DNA of 64,000 nt. Source: Desulfuromonas soudanensis (GTDB lineage Bacteria; Desulfobacterota; Desulfuromonadia; Desulfuromonadales; WTL). The notes below the pieces were generated by a model. The model did no database searches. It was not told the origin of the DNA and was given only the letters and a program-made list of their open reading frames with translations. The position numbers and the translations under genes were made by a program. This document shows, one piece after another, positions 18,448 through 27,407 of the stretch (positions are counted from its first letter, which is position 1; every line of letters starts with the position of its first letter). The DNA lies in assembly GCF_001278055.1 (NCBI RefSeq), contig NZ_CP010802.1, positions 2,023,504 to 2,087,503 on the forward strand, given 5' to 3'.

Positions 18448-18482
18448 AAATCCTAGTTTACATAATATATCTTATCCGACGT
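18448..18482. other. dif: Complete dif-like site (XerC/XerD recombination), right end of the element
   Basis: Read on the - strand, 18482 to 18455 gives XerC arm ACGTCGGATAA, centre GATATA and XerD arm TTATGTAAACT. E. coli dif is GGTGCGCATAA, TGTATA, TTATGTTAAAT. The inner bases of both arms (CG-ATAA and TTATGT-AA-T) agree. The change of coding strand in the window falls at this point. The first 25 nt (18448-18472) are the right copy of the direct repeat. Confidence 0.8.
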
Positions 18483-18813
18483 AAAGTATGGGTTTCTCAG
18501 GTCCTCCGTTAAGGCCAAATCTTCCCGGGTTTGGGTGATGGCCGAGTGCCCTTCTCATGAGACCCGCAAGGAACAAAAAATCAAATCTCACCAAGAACCC
18601 TGGCCACGGCCAGGATTGGGCTCAATTCGCAGAGATCTCTTTCAGATTGACCTGAGTCGGAAAAACCTAGCCAGACCTACCCCTCACCCTGACCGAGAAA
18701 ACCTCCTGGAGGGCAATTCTGGAGCCGAGGTTTATTTCTCGGAGAAAAGGTTTTTGTGTCTTGCAAGTTCTGCCCGTGACAATCTCGGGTCATGGGTTGC
18801 TAGGGAAGAAAAC
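18483..18813. other. Gap between dif and tRNA-Pro, nothing recognised
   Basis: No reading frame with a credible ribosome site or protein-like composition, and no clear promoter. An open frame on the + strand from 18535 runs through the tRNA and is rejected. It may hold spacer or eroded DNA near the terminus. Confidence 0.5.
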
Positions 18814-18852
18814 AAAAAAAGAGCCACGACTTTCGTCGTGGCTCTTTTTTTT
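18814..18852. terminator. Bidirectional terminator after tRNA-Pro
   Basis: GAGCCACGAC (18821-18830) pairs with GTCGTGGCTC (18835-18844), loop TTTC, flanked by AAAAAAA on the left and eight T on the right. On the - strand it directly follows the tRNA 3' end. Confidence 0.9.
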
Positions 18853-18854
18853 CG

Positions 18855-18932
<78 letters not shown>

Positions 18933-18949
18933 TCAATCAACGAAGCCGG

Positions 18950-18978
18950 ATTATCGTGTATCCGCGAGTGAATGTCAA
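18950..18978 (-). promoter_or_regulatory. tRNA-Pro promoter
   Basis: On the - strand, TTGACA (18973-18978) and GATAAT (18950-18955) are 17 nt apart, and the -10 box ends 18 nt before the tRNA 5' end. Confidence 0.9.
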
Positions 18979-19049
18979 GGGTAAATTAGGGGAAAATTTG
19001 GTCGACCTTGTTTTTAAAAATTGTTTAAATATCAAGAAGTTATAATTAC

Positions 19050-20393
19050 TTATCCTTGGCGGCGATCAATGACCCGCTTTGCCTTTCCTTCATATCGCGG
19101 CATGGATGACGGTTCAACCAGTTTGACTCGCGCACCGACGCCCAGAGATGACGCCAGCCTCTTTTCCAGGTGATCGACAAAGGCCCGCTGCTTCTTCATC
19201 TCGTCGAAGAAAATCCGTTCGTTGACCTCGACCTGGACCTCCAGGGTATCCATCCCCCCTACCCTGTCGACGACCAGTTGATAGTGGGGTTCGCACCCTT
19301 CCACCTGAAAGAGGACTTCTTCGATCTGGGTCGGAAACACATTGACACCCTTGATGATCAGCATATCGTCGGAACGCCCCGAGGTTTTGCACATGCGCAC
19401 ATGGGTGCGGCCGCAGAGGCAGGGGGAATAATCGAGACAGGTAATATCCCTGGTGCGATAACGCACCATCGGAAAAGCCTCTTTTGTCAGGCTCGTCAGA
19501 ACCAGTTCGCCGACGGAACCGGGAGGGAGGACTTCTCCGGTGTCCGGATCGATGATTTCCGGAATGAAGTGGTCCTCGAAGAGGTGCATACCGCACTGAA
19601 AGGAGCACTCACCGGCAATCCCCGGACCCATGACCTCGGACAGGCCGAAGTTATCCGTCGCCACGAGACCGAGGCGGTTTTGGATTTCGCGGCGCATCTC
19701 CTCGCTCCACGGTTCGGCGCCGAACAGGCCGACCCGCAGAGCCAGCTCCGCTGGATTGACGCCGAGGCGCTCCATCCGGTCGGCGATGGTCAGGGCGTAG
19801 GAGGGCGTACAGACCAGGGCGGTGGAGCGATAATCCTGCATGATCATGATCTGCTTGTCGGTGTTGCCGCTCGACATGGGGATGACTGAAGCCCCGATGC
19901 GCTCGGCTCCGTAATGAAGGCCGAAGGCACCGGTAAAGAGTCCATAACCGAAGGCGACATGAACGATGTCGTCTTCGGTGACGCCTGCGGCCGTCATGAA
20001 ACGAGCTGCCAGCTCCGTCCAGGTCTGAAGGTCGTTACGGGTGTAGCCGACCACCGTCGGCTTCCCCGTGGTCCCCGAGGAGGAATGAATCCGTACCACC
20101 TGCCGCAGCGGCACGGCAAACATTCCGTAGGGGTAATTGAGGCGCAGATCCTCCTTGGTCGTAAAGGGGAAAAGGCTCAGGTCCTCCAGGGTTTGCAGAT
20201 CCTTGCTGCCGAGCCCGATCTTTGCAAATTTATTCCGATAACACGGCACGCTATGGGATACCCGGTCGATGGTTTCCCGCAGCCGGGCCAACTGAAGAGC
20301 TTCGAGCTCCTCTCTTGCCATGCACTCGTTGACCGGATCCCAAATACGATCGGCGTGACGATCAATCTTCATGTTGTTTCTAGTATCCGTCAT
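19050..20393 (-). CDS. paaK: Phenylacetate-CoA ligase (copy 1)
   Basis: The 447-aa adenylate-forming enzyme has the AMP-binding P-loop-like motif [17 protein letters not shown], an [10 protein letters not shown] motif, and a C-terminal domain with [25 protein letters not shown] and [11 protein letters not shown]. It activates phenylacetate (or a related aryl acid) to its CoA thioester with ATP. It is 60-70% alike by eye to the second copy 0.5 kb upstream. Two starts are possible (20393, used here, or ATG 20372); neither has a strong ribosome site. It is the last gene of the iorAB-paaK-ACT-paaK string. Substrate may differ from the other copy. Confidence 0.9.
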   Translation of the reverse strand: MTDTRNNMKIDRHADRIWDPVNECMAREELEALQLARLRETIDRVSHSVPCYRNKFAKIGLGSKDLQTLEDLSLFPFTTKEDLRLNYPYGMFAVPLRQVVRIHSSSGTTGKPTVVGYTRNDLQTWTELAARFMTAAGVTEDDIVHVAFGYGLFTGAFGLHYGAERIGASVIPMSSGNTDKQIMIMQDYRSTALVCTPSYALTIADRMERLGVNPAELALRVGLFGAEPWSEEMRREIQNRLGLVATDNFGLSEVMGPGIAGECSFQCGMHLFEDHFIPEIIDPDTGEVLPPGSVGELVLTSLTKEAFPMVRYRTRDITCLDYSPCLCGRTHVRMCKTSGRSDDMLIIKGVNVFPTQIEEVLFQVEGCEPHYQLVVDRVGGMDTLEVQVEVNERIFFDEMKKQRAFVDHLEKRLASSLGVGARVKLVEPSSMPRYEGKAKRVIDRRQG

Positions 20394-20445
20394 CTAAGGC
20401 ACCGTTTTTGTATAGCTTTGCGTTTTAGACACGAAATACACTTCC

Positions 20446-20877
20446 CTACATGGAGTAAACCCGTTCCCCTTGCAGGACATTGATGCCGTTGGCCGTGAGC
20501 ACCTTGATGGCCTCTTCGGGGTTGTCAAAACGGAAGATGATGACGGCATTTTCCCCGCAGCGTTCAACGAAGGCATACATATATTCGACATTGACCTTGC
20601 CACGGTCGAGGACCTGGAGAATTCCGTAAAGGCCCATGGGACGATCGGGAACCTCGACGGCGACAACTTCGGTCTTGTTGACGGTAAAGCCCTGATCTTT
20701 GAGAGCGGTCTTGGCTTCGTCGGTCTTATCGACAATCAGGCGAAGAATGCCGAAATCAGAGGTGTCCGCCAGGGAGAGTGCCCTGATGTTGATTCCGGCT
20801 GAGCCGAGCGCATGGGTTACGTCGGCGAGTCGGCCGCTCTTGTTCTCGATAAAAATGGAAATCTGTTCGACTTTCAT
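20446..20877 (-). CDS. Tandem ACT-domain protein (143 aa)
   Basis: ATG 20877 with GGAGGGACC before it gives [49 protein letters not shown], an ACT domain. A second ACT repeat follows ([22 protein letters not shown]). ACT pairs bind amino acids and regulate metabolism; this stand-alone form is regularly found beside paaK genes in anaerobes. Sitting between two PaaK copies and downstream of indolepyruvate oxidoreductase, it may sense an aromatic amino acid. An in-frame start 18 nt upstream lacks a ribosome site. Confidence 0.88.
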   Translation of the reverse strand: MKVEQISIFIENKSGRLADVTHALGSAGINIRALSLADTSDFGILRLIVDKTDEAKTALKDQGFTVNKTEVVAVEVPDRPMGLYGILQVLDRGKVNVEYMYAFVERCGENAVIIFRFDNPEEAIKVLTANGINVLQGERVYSM

Positions 20878-20909
20878 GGTCCCTCCGTCGAGCAATGAAT
20901 TTGTAGAAT

Positions 20910-22211
20910 TTACTTACCCCGTCGGTCGATGACCCGCTGGGCCTTCCCTTCGCTGCGGGCAATGGTCTTGGGCTCCACCAATCGCACCTTGCAGCTGATC
21001 CCCAGCAGATCCTTGATTTCTTTGCGGATCCGCTGGGTGAGGTCCTGCAGTACCTTGATTTCATCGGAGAAGGTTTTTTCATTGACCTCGACCTGGATTT
21101 CCAGTGTATCGAGGTTCTCCTCGCGGTCGACGAGGAGCTGATAGTGGGGCTCGACGCCCTCGATGTTGACGAGCACGCTCTCGATCTGCGAGGGGAAGAT
21201 GTTGACTCCGCGGATGATGAGCATGTCGTCGGTGCGGCCGCTCATCCGTGCGAGGCGGATGTGGGTGCGGCCACAGACGCAGGGTTCGGTGATCAGGCGG
21301 GTGATGTCCCTGGTCCGGTATCGGATCATGGGGATCCCCTCCTTGGTGATGGTGGTGATCACCAGTTCACCCTGCTCTCCGTGAGGGAGGATCTCACCGG
21401 TATCGGGATTGATGATTTCGGGGATGAAATGATCTTCCCAGATATGCAGACCGTGCTGGGCTTCGATACACTCGATGCCGACGCCGGGGCCGAGAATTTC
21501 TGAAAGACCGTAGATGTCGATTGCCTTGATGTTGAGCTTGGCCTCAATCTCCCGACGAATCGACTCGGTCCAGGGCTCGGCGCCGAAGATGCCGACCCGC
21601 AGCTTGAGATCGCGAAAATCGACCCCCTCTTCCGCGGCGGCCTCGGCCAGATAGAGACTGTAGGAGGGAGTACAGGTCAGCACCGTGGACCCGAAATCCT
21701 GCATGATCATGATCTGTTTTTTGGTGTTTCCCCCCGACATGGGAATGACCGAAGCGCCGAGCTTCTCGGCGCCGTAATGAGCGCCGAGCCCCCCGGTAAA
21801 GAGGCCATAGCCGTAAGCATTGTGGATGACGTCTCCCCTGTGAGCTCCGGCAGCGACGAAGGAACGGGCCATCAGTTCGGCCCACATCTCGATGTCACGA
21901 CGGGTATAGCCGACGACTGTCGGTTTACCCGTCGTCCCCGAGGAGGCATGGATGCGGACGATGTCCTCGAGAGGGACGGCGAACAGTCCGTAGGGATAGT
22001 TGTCCCGCATGTCCTGCTTCAGGGTGAAGGGGAGGCGGCGCAGGTCGTCGAGGGATTTAATGTCGTCGGGGGTGATTTTGGCCCGGCGAAAGTTTTCCTG
22101 ATAAAAAGGAACGGTTGCATAGACGCGCTGCAGGGTCTGCTGCAACCGTTTGAGCTGCAGCGCGGCAATGGCCTCCCGGGGGAGCGTTTCAAATTCGGCA
22201 TTCCATAACAT
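20910..22211 (-). CDS. paaK: Phenylacetate-CoA ligase (copy 2)
   Basis: The 433-aa paralogue of the gene at 19050. It has [31 protein letters not shown], and [24 protein letters not shown], ending [23 protein letters not shown] precedes ATG 22211. With iorAB it can turn aryl-pyruvate-derived acids into CoA thioesters. In anaerobes with IorAB the reverse direction (aryl-CoA to acid with ATP formation) is also possible. It lies 53 nt after iorB. Confidence 0.9.
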   Translation of the reverse strand: MLWNAEFETLPREAIAALQLKRLQQTLQRVYATVPFYQENFRRAKITPDDIKSLDDLRRLPFTLKQDMRDNYPYGLFAVPLEDIVRIHASSGTTGKPTVVGYTRRDIEMWAELMARSFVAAGAHRGDVIHNAYGYGLFTGGLGAHYGAEKLGASVIPMSGGNTKKQIMIMQDFGSTVLTCTPSYSLYLAEAAAEEGVDFRDLKLRVGIFGAEPWTESIRREIEAKLNIKAIDIYGLSEILGPGVGIECIEAQHGLHIWEDHFIPEIINPDTGEILPHGEQGELVITTITKEGIPMIRYRTRDITRLITEPCVCGRTHIRLARMSGRTDDMLIIRGVNIFPSQIESVLVNIEGVEPHYQLLVDREENLDTLEIQVEVNEKTFSDEIKVLQDLTQRIRKEIKDLLGISCKVRLVEPKTIARSEGKAQRVIDRRGK

Positions 22212-22264
22212 GGCGTTCTCCAGCGAGGGGAAAAGGGCCTGGCTGCACCCCGCGACGGGTTATT

Positions 22265-22843
22265 TCAGGAATTTCGGCCGAGATCGAAGGCCTTGATATT
22301 CTCGGCAACAAACCGCGGCGGAACCATCCTGCTGATCGCCTCGTGCCAAAGCTTATCATCGATATCCATGGTATTGGCCAGGGCACCGAGGAGGACGGTA
22401 TTGACGGTACGGGCATTCCCGGATTTGAGTGCCAGATCGAGTCCGTTGACCAACCTGGTATCGGGAAAACTCGCGGCGATCTTTTTCGGGATGTCGGCGG
22501 GGTAGGTTTCCTGGCCCAGGGCGACGGAAGGGGGAAGGACCTTGAGGTCGTTGACGACCACCTTCCCGCCCTTGCGAAGGAGCGGAAGGTAGCGGTAGGT
22601 CTCGAGGAGTTCGAAGCCGAAGAGGATATCGGCCTCCCCTTCGGGGATGATGGCCGAATAAACCTTTGCTCCGTAGCGGACATGGGAAACAACGCTGCCG
22701 CCCCGCTGGGCCATGCCGTGAACCTCGGCCTTCTTCACGTCACTCCCCGAGAGCATCAGCACTTCGGAAAGTATTTCGCTGGCCAGCAGGGTGCCCTGTC
22801 CGCCGACTCCGACCAGTAGAATGTTGGTGACTTTATTCGCCAT
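22265..22843 (-). CDS. iorB: Indolepyruvate ferredoxin oxidoreductase, beta subunit
   Basis: The 192-aa product is the pyruvate:ferredoxin oxidoreductase gamma-type domain (NILLVGVGGQGTLLASEILSEV, then HGMAQRGGSVVSHVRYG). ATG 22843 lies 11 nt inside the end of iorA and has GGAG upstream, so the two subunits are translationally coupled. With IorA it oxidatively decarboxylates aryl pyruvates (from Phe, Tyr, Trp transamination) to aryl-acetyl-CoA, reducing ferredoxin. Neighbouring paaK genes fit the same pathway. Confidence 0.94.
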   Translation of the reverse strand: MANKVTNILLVGVGGQGTLLASEILSEVLMLSGSDVKKAEVHGMAQRGGSVVSHVRYGAKVYSAIIPEGEADILFGFELLETYRYLPLLRKGGKVVVNDLKVLPPSVALGQETYPADIPKKIAASFPDTRLVNGLDLALKSGNARTVNTVLLGALANTMDIDDKLWHEAISRMVPPRFVAENIKAFDLGRNS

Positions 22844-24599
22844 GACAGACTCCAAATGCTCCGAATTTGCATACCTGTTCACAGACCCCGCAGCCGACGC
22901 AGAGGAGACGATTGACCTGGGCCTGTCCCTTCGGTCCGGCCTGGGGATTCCATTCGATGGCCGGACAGCCGAGCTTGAGGCAGGCTTTACAGGCGGTGCA
23001 TTTGTCGGCATCGACGTACAGGGGGGACTTGCGCTCGATCACATCGCGTTTGATCAGCATGCACGGGCGGCGGGTAATGATGACCGAAACTTCGGGACGG
23101 TTCATCTCCTCGCGGATCGTGTCGCGGGTCTTGTCCAGCTCGTAGGGGTCGATAACCTGGACATGTTTGACACCGGTGGCCTGCACGAGTTTTTCCAGGT
23201 CGATCTCGTAGGCCTCTTCCCCCATTAGGGTAAAACCCGAACCGGGGTTTTCCTGACGTCCGGTCATGCCGGTGATGCGGTTGTCGAGGATGATGACCGT
23301 GGCCGTCGACTTGTTGTAAACCATGTCGATCAGACCGTTGATCCCCGTATGCAAAAAGGTGGAGTCGCCGATGACCGCAACGACTTTTTTCTGGTCCTCG
23401 GGGCTGAGGACCTTGCTGATCCCCGTAGCGTTCCCGATGCTGGCCCCCATGCAGACGCAGGTATCCATGGCCGACAGCGGCGGCATGAAGCCGAGGGTGT
23501 AACAGCCGATATCCCCGGAAACAAAGGCCTTCAGGCGGTTCAGAGCAAGAAAGACACCGCGGTGCGGACAACCGGGACACATGTTGGGGGGACGATTGGG
23601 GAGAGTCTCCTGATGGGTGAAAGACTGGGATATCCCCTCTCCCGAGAGCCCCATCTTCACTCGGCCTGGAGTCAGTTCGCCACAGATGGAGAACAATTCT
23701 TTCCCCTTGACGGCGATCCCCATGGCGCGGACCTGCTCTTCAATAAAAGGATCGAGTTCTTCGATCACATACAGCGTCTTGAAGCGGGCTGCGAACTCGC
23801 GGATCAGGCGCTTAGGGAGGGGATAAACCATCCCGAGCTTGAGTATGCTGGCGTCCGGAAGAATTTCCCTGGCATATTGATAGGACACTCCGGAGGTGAT
23901 GACCCCCACGTCTCCTGTCCCCTCTTCGATGCGGTTGAATCCCTGGTCGCAGGCCCATTCCTCCATGAGGAGCAGCCGCTCCTCAACCACTTTGTGCCGC
24001 AGTCGGGCATTCCCCGGAAGCATGACGAACTTGGGAGGATTTCGCTCCAGGGAGGGTTCGGGAAGGCTCTGGACCGGGGAGCCCAGAACGACAATTGACT
24101 TGGAGTGGGAAATTCGCGTCGTCGTCCGCAGGAAAACGGGGGTGTCAAAGGTTTCGCTGACCTCGAATGCCAGGCGGGTAAAGTCGAGAGCTTCCTGGCT
24201 GTCGGACGGCTCGAACATGGGAATTTTGGCGAATTTGGCGTAGTTGCGGTTATCCTGTTCGTTCTGCGAGGAATGGAGTTCCGGATCGTCTGCGGTTACC
24301 AGCACAAGTCCGCCGCGAACACCGGTGTAAGAAAGGGTAAAAAGGGGGTCGGCAGCAACGTTGACACCCACATGCTTCATGGTCACCAGTGCCCGGGCCC
24401 CGCCGAAACAGGCGCCGATACCAACCTCCAGCGCCACCTTTTCGTTGGGCGCCCAGGAGGCGTTGATGACAGGGTACTTTACGATGTTTTCAAGGATTTC
24501 GGTGCTCGGTGTCCCGGGATAGGCCGAGGCGACCTTGACTCCCGCCTCGAAAGCCCCGCGGGCAATGGCCTCGTTTCCGGAGAGGATGGCTTTGTCCAT
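22833..24599 (-). CDS. iorA: Indolepyruvate ferredoxin oxidoreductase, alpha subunit
   Basis: The 588-aa product has the N-terminal pyrimidine-binding domain (AYPGTPSTEIL), a TPP-binding half (GDIGCYTLG, then GDSTFLHTGINGLIDMVYN), and a C-terminal pair of ferredoxin-like clusters, CTACKACLKLGCP and CVGCGVCEQVC, for two [4Fe-4S] centres. All eight cysteines are present. ATG 24599 follows AAAGGTAGCAA. It works with IorB in anaerobic breakdown of aromatic amino acids, supplying reduced ferredoxin. Confidence 0.95.
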   Translation of the reverse strand: MDKAILSGNEAIARGAFEAGVKVASAYPGTPSTEILENIVKYPVINASWAPNEKVALEVGIGACFGGARALVTMKHVGVNVAADPLFTLSYTGVRGGLVLVTADDPELHSSQNEQDNRNYAKFAKIPMFEPSDSQEALDFTRLAFEVSETFDTPVFLRTTTRISHSKSIVVLGSPVQSLPEPSLERNPPKFVMLPGNARLRHKVVEERLLLMEEWACDQGFNRIEEGTGDVGVITSGVSYQYAREILPDASILKLGMVYPLPKRLIREFAARFKTLYVIEELDPFIEEQVRAMGIAVKGKELFSICGELTPGRVKMGLSGEGISQSFTHQETLPNRPPNMCPGCPHRGVFLALNRLKAFVSGDIGCYTLGFMPPLSAMDTCVCMGASIGNATGISKVLSPEDQKKVVAVIGDSTFLHTGINGLIDMVYNKSTATVIILDNRITGMTGRQENPGSGFTLMGEEAYEIDLEKLVQATGVKHVQVIDPYELDKTRDTIREEMNRPEVSVIITRRPCMLIKRDVIERKSPLYVDADKCTACKACLKLGCPAIEWNPQAGPKGQAQVNRLLCVGCGVCEQVCKFGAFGVCHGE

Positions 24600-24693
24600 T
24601 TGCTACCTTTCTTTTACTGCAATTTGAGCCGGATTGGTCCGCGGCCGTCGTTGAGACACAATAGTTTGAAGGCCTTGAATATAGAGGAATCGT

Positions 24694-25632
24694 TCAGGGG
24701 ATGTCAATCGCTTCGCCCTGCTCTCCGGCGGCGGAGAGCAGAACTCCCTCCAGAAGCCCGGAATCGATGGCGACGAGTTCGTTGCGGTGAAAAGTGTCGA
24801 GGATCGCCAGGACCGACAGAAGGCCGGGGACGATCAGGTCCCCCCTCCCCTTCTCCATTCCCGGCAGATCTTCCCGCTGCTGCGGGGACAACTCTGAAAG
24901 GTGATCCAGCAAAGGCAAAAGATCCTTTCGGGGGAGATGCAGATTATTGATCCGCCCTCGATCATATTCGGTCATCTCAAGAAGGAGAGCCGCCAGGGTG
25001 GTGACGGTGCCTGCGGTTCCGACGATACGACACCCCTCGGAAAGGACCGTTTCCTCCTCCCCGGCGTCCCGGAGATCGCTTCGAAGCCGACGGAGTATCT
25101 CCTGGATGTGCTCCTTTTGTCCGGCCTCATCCGGCCATTGTTCACAGAGGGAGACGATGCCGAGAGGATAGCTCTTTTGAAAGAGGACCTTCCCGTCCTG
25201 CCAGAGAATAAATTCCGTACTCCCCCCGCCGAGATCGAAAATCAGGCAACTCTCCGGGCGGGGATCGAGGTCGGCGAGAACACCGAGAGCGCTGAGCCGT
25301 GCTTCCTCTTCCCCGTCGATGATTTCCAGGAAGATGCCGGTTCGGGAACGGACCAGTTCGGCGAAGGCCCCTCCATTGACTGCCCTGCGCAACGCCTCGG
25401 TCCCCACTGCCCGGCACCGGGAGACACCGGTCTCCGAAACAATGGCCGCCATCGCCTCCAATGCAAAAAGGGTCCGCTCGACAGCTGCCGGAGCGAGACC
25501 CTTTTCTGCCGTTGCCCCACCTCCCAGTCGCGTGATGGCCCGATGGTATCGATGGGGAACGACCCGGCCGTTTTCCAGGTGACCGAGCAAAAGCCTGACG
25601 GTGTTCGAGCCGACGTCGATGGCCGCCTGCAT
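24694..25632 (-). CDS. Ppx/GppA family phosphatase
   Basis: The 312-aa ASKHA-fold protein starts MQAAIDVGSNTVRLLLG and has the second phosphate loop FDLGGGSTEFIL, the two sides of the nucleotide pocket. Family members split inorganic polyphosphate (exopolyphosphatase) or pppGpp. At ~310 aa it is the short form lacking the extra C-terminal HD-like region, like many stand-alone Ppx. The start ATG abuts the stop of the phosphate symporter gene (TAAATG), so a role in phosphate/polyphosphate balance is favoured. The two activities cannot be told apart from sequence. Confidence 0.88.
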   Translation of the reverse strand: MQAAIDVGSNTVRLLLGHLENGRVVPHRYHRAITRLGGGATAEKGLAPAAVERTLFALEAMAAIVSETGVSRCRAVGTEALRRAVNGGAFAELVRSRTGIFLEIIDGEEEARLSALGVLADLDPRPESCLIFDLGGGSTEFILWQDGKVLFQKSYPLGIVSLCEQWPDEAGQKEHIQEILRRLRSDLRDAGEEETVLSEGCRIVGTAGTVTTLAALLLEMTEYDRGRINNLHLPRKDLLPLLDHLSELSPQQREDLPGMEKGRGDLIVPGLLSVLAILDTFHRNELVAIDSGLLEGVLLSAAGEQGEAIDIP

Positions 25633-27324
25633 TTACTTGAGCCCGACGAGGGCCTTGGAGACGTTGTAGGTATGGTCTCCGATCTTCTCGAAATTGTGGA
25701 GCATGTCGATATAGATGAGCCCGGGGAGAACCGCACACTCTCCGGTGTTCAGGCGGGAGATATGATTGTCCTTCAAGGCTCCCTCCAACTGGTCGATCGC
25801 CTCTTCCAGGACCTCCGCTTTCGGGCCGACGGAGGTGTCACGGCGGTCCATGGCGCTGAGAATGAAGCTGAGGAATTCCCTTGTCTTTGCGGACAATTCC
25901 TCTATTTCGACGTTGGCTATCTCGGAAAAGATCACCTTCTGGTTTTTCCGGCGCAGGCCGAGTCGCCAAAGATTCTCACAGTGGTCCCCGACCCGTTCGA
26001 GGTCGTTGACCATATGCATCATCGAAGCGATGTCCCGCGAGGTTTCCTGGGTGATCGATTTTTGCGAAAGGGCCACCAGAAAGTCGGTGATCTCTTTCTG
26101 AAGCATGTCGACCATCTCCTCTTTCTTCTCCAGAAGAGATATCCTCTTGTCATCCAGATCCCGCAGAAAAAGCGAGGTCTCCTCAAGCATTTCCAGAGAG
26201 ATCTGCGCCATGCGCTTGGTTTCGGCACGGGCCTGCCCCAAAGCAATAGGCGGAGTGTTGAGGACCCGGTTGTCGATGAACTTGAGGTGAAATTCCATTT
26301 CCGTTTCACGACCGGGGATCAGCATCGTGGCCAACTTGGCCAAAATTCCGACAAAGGGGAGAAAGACGAGGGTGTTGATGATGTTGAACAGCGAGTGGGT
26401 ATTGGCGATATGCCGGGCAATGAACGGTTTGTCTCCCAGCGCGGCGCCATAGGTCGCCATCTGCTGCTGGGTTTGAATCACGAAGTCGGGATTTCCCGGG
26501 GTGATGGACGTCACCACCTTGAGAAAGTAAGGCAACAGTATCAGCATGTAGGCGACGCCGATAAAATTGAAGAGGAAGTGGGCCAGGGCCGTCCGCCGCG
26601 CGGCGACGTTGGTCCCGATGGCGGCAAGATTGGCCGTGATCGTGGTGCCGATGTTTTCCCCGAGAATCAGGGCCACACTGGCCTCGAAACTCACCAGGCC
26701 GGAACTGGCCAGCGCCAGGGTAATTCCGATGGTGGCGCTGCTGCTTTGAACAATCACCGTCATGACGGCCCCGATAAGGACGCCGAGAAGGTGGTTGTCG
26801 CCGACCAGGGTGAAGAACTGACGAAATTCCTCACTCCCCTTCACCGGATCGAAGGCCTCTTTCATGGTCGAGAGGCCGAAAAAAAGGATGCCGAAACCGA
26901 GAAGAATTTCCCCGAGATACACCCAGTTGCGATTGCGGGCAAAAAGCTTGAACGCAGCGCCGATACCGATGGCCGGCAAGGCGTATTTGGTGATTTTGAA
27001 AGCGATCAGTTGCGCCGTGACGGTCGTTCCGATGTTGGCCCCGAGAACGACACCGATCGACTGCACCAGGGACATCAGGCCGGCATTGACAAAGCCGACC
27101 ACCATGACTGTCGTTGCGCTGGACGACTGGATGATCGCCGTGACCGCCAGGCCGACCAGGGTGCCGATAATGCGGTTGTTGGTCAGAGCCGCAAGAATCT
27201 TGCGCATCCGGTCGCCGGCGACCTTCTGCAACCCCTCGGACATGATCTTCATGCCGAAGAGAAAAAGTCCCAGACCGCCCATCAGCCCGAAGATGAGCTT
27301 CTGATTCAACAGAATTGTCAGCAT
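25633..27324 (-). CDS. Na+/phosphate cotransporter (NptA/PhoU-domain type)
   Basis: The 563-aa membrane protein has two inverted QSSSAT repeats (IIQSSSATTVMVVGF and IVQSSSATIGITLALASSG), the phosphate/Na+ binding signature of the SLC34-like NptA family, about eight to nine membrane segments, and a C-terminal PhoU-like helical domain (from ~residue 340: LEMLEETSLFLRDLDDK...). ATG 27324 was chosen for the GGAG 8 nt upstream; 16 codons further upstream are in frame but lack membrane or ribosome features. It couples directly to the Ppx/GppA gene. It imports or exports phosphate at the inner membrane. Confidence 0.92.
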   Translation of the reverse strand: MLTILLNQKLIFGLMGGLGLFLFGMKIMSEGLQKVAGDRMRKILAALTNNRIIGTLVGLAVTAIIQSSSATTVMVVGFVNAGLMSLVQSIGVVLGANIGTTVTAQLIAFKITKYALPAIGIGAAFKLFARNRNWVYLGEILLGFGILFFGLSTMKEAFDPVKGSEEFRQFFTLVGDNHLLGVLIGAVMTVIVQSSSATIGITLALASSGLVSFEASVALILGENIGTTITANLAAIGTNVAARRTALAHFLFNFIGVAYMLILLPYFLKVVTSITPGNPDFVIQTQQQMATYGAALGDKPFIARHIANTHSLFNIINTLVFLPFVGILAKLATMLIPGRETEMEFHLKFIDNRVLNTPPIALGQARAETKRMAQISLEMLEETSLFLRDLDDKRISLLEKKEEMVDMLQKEITDFLVALSQKSITQETSRDIASMMHMVNDLERVGDHCENLWRLGLRRKNQKVIFSEIANVEIEELSAKTREFLSFILSAMDRRDTSVGPKAEVLEEAIDQLEGALKDNHISRLNTGECAVLPGLIYIDMLHNFEKIGDHTYNVSKALVGLK

Positions 27325-27407
27325 GTTGCACTCCTGCACCACCGAAACGTCTCGGTGTAATTGACCCATCACACAAGGATTAATGCGGGTGGACTATAGA
27401 GGATGGA

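Larger units (their letters stand above)
16220..18472. mobile_element. Small Xer-dependent integrated element (IMEX-like) with an HUH replication initiator
   Basis: A 25-bp sequence occurs identically at 16220-16244 and 18448-18472, and its core is the XerD arm plus centre of a dif site. Between the copies lie four - strand genes (72-aa protein, HUH Rep, 54-aa zinc ribbon, 78-aa RHH protein), a 17-bp-stem inverted repeat, tandem operators, and a + strand promoter with three related hairpins. No coat, pI/Zot-like or integrase gene is visible. Rolling-circle Rep plus dif-flanked integration is the known strategy of CTX/TLC-type elements that borrow XerC/XerD. A satellite phage or integrated RCR plasmid is therefore the best reading; integration mechanism is inferred. 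Confidence 0.8.

Noticed and set aside
24901-27360. 819-codon + strand frame opposite ppx and the phosphate symporter
   Set aside because: The - strand frames have clear families and motifs; the + frame is rich in His/Asp/Gly typical of antisense shadows.
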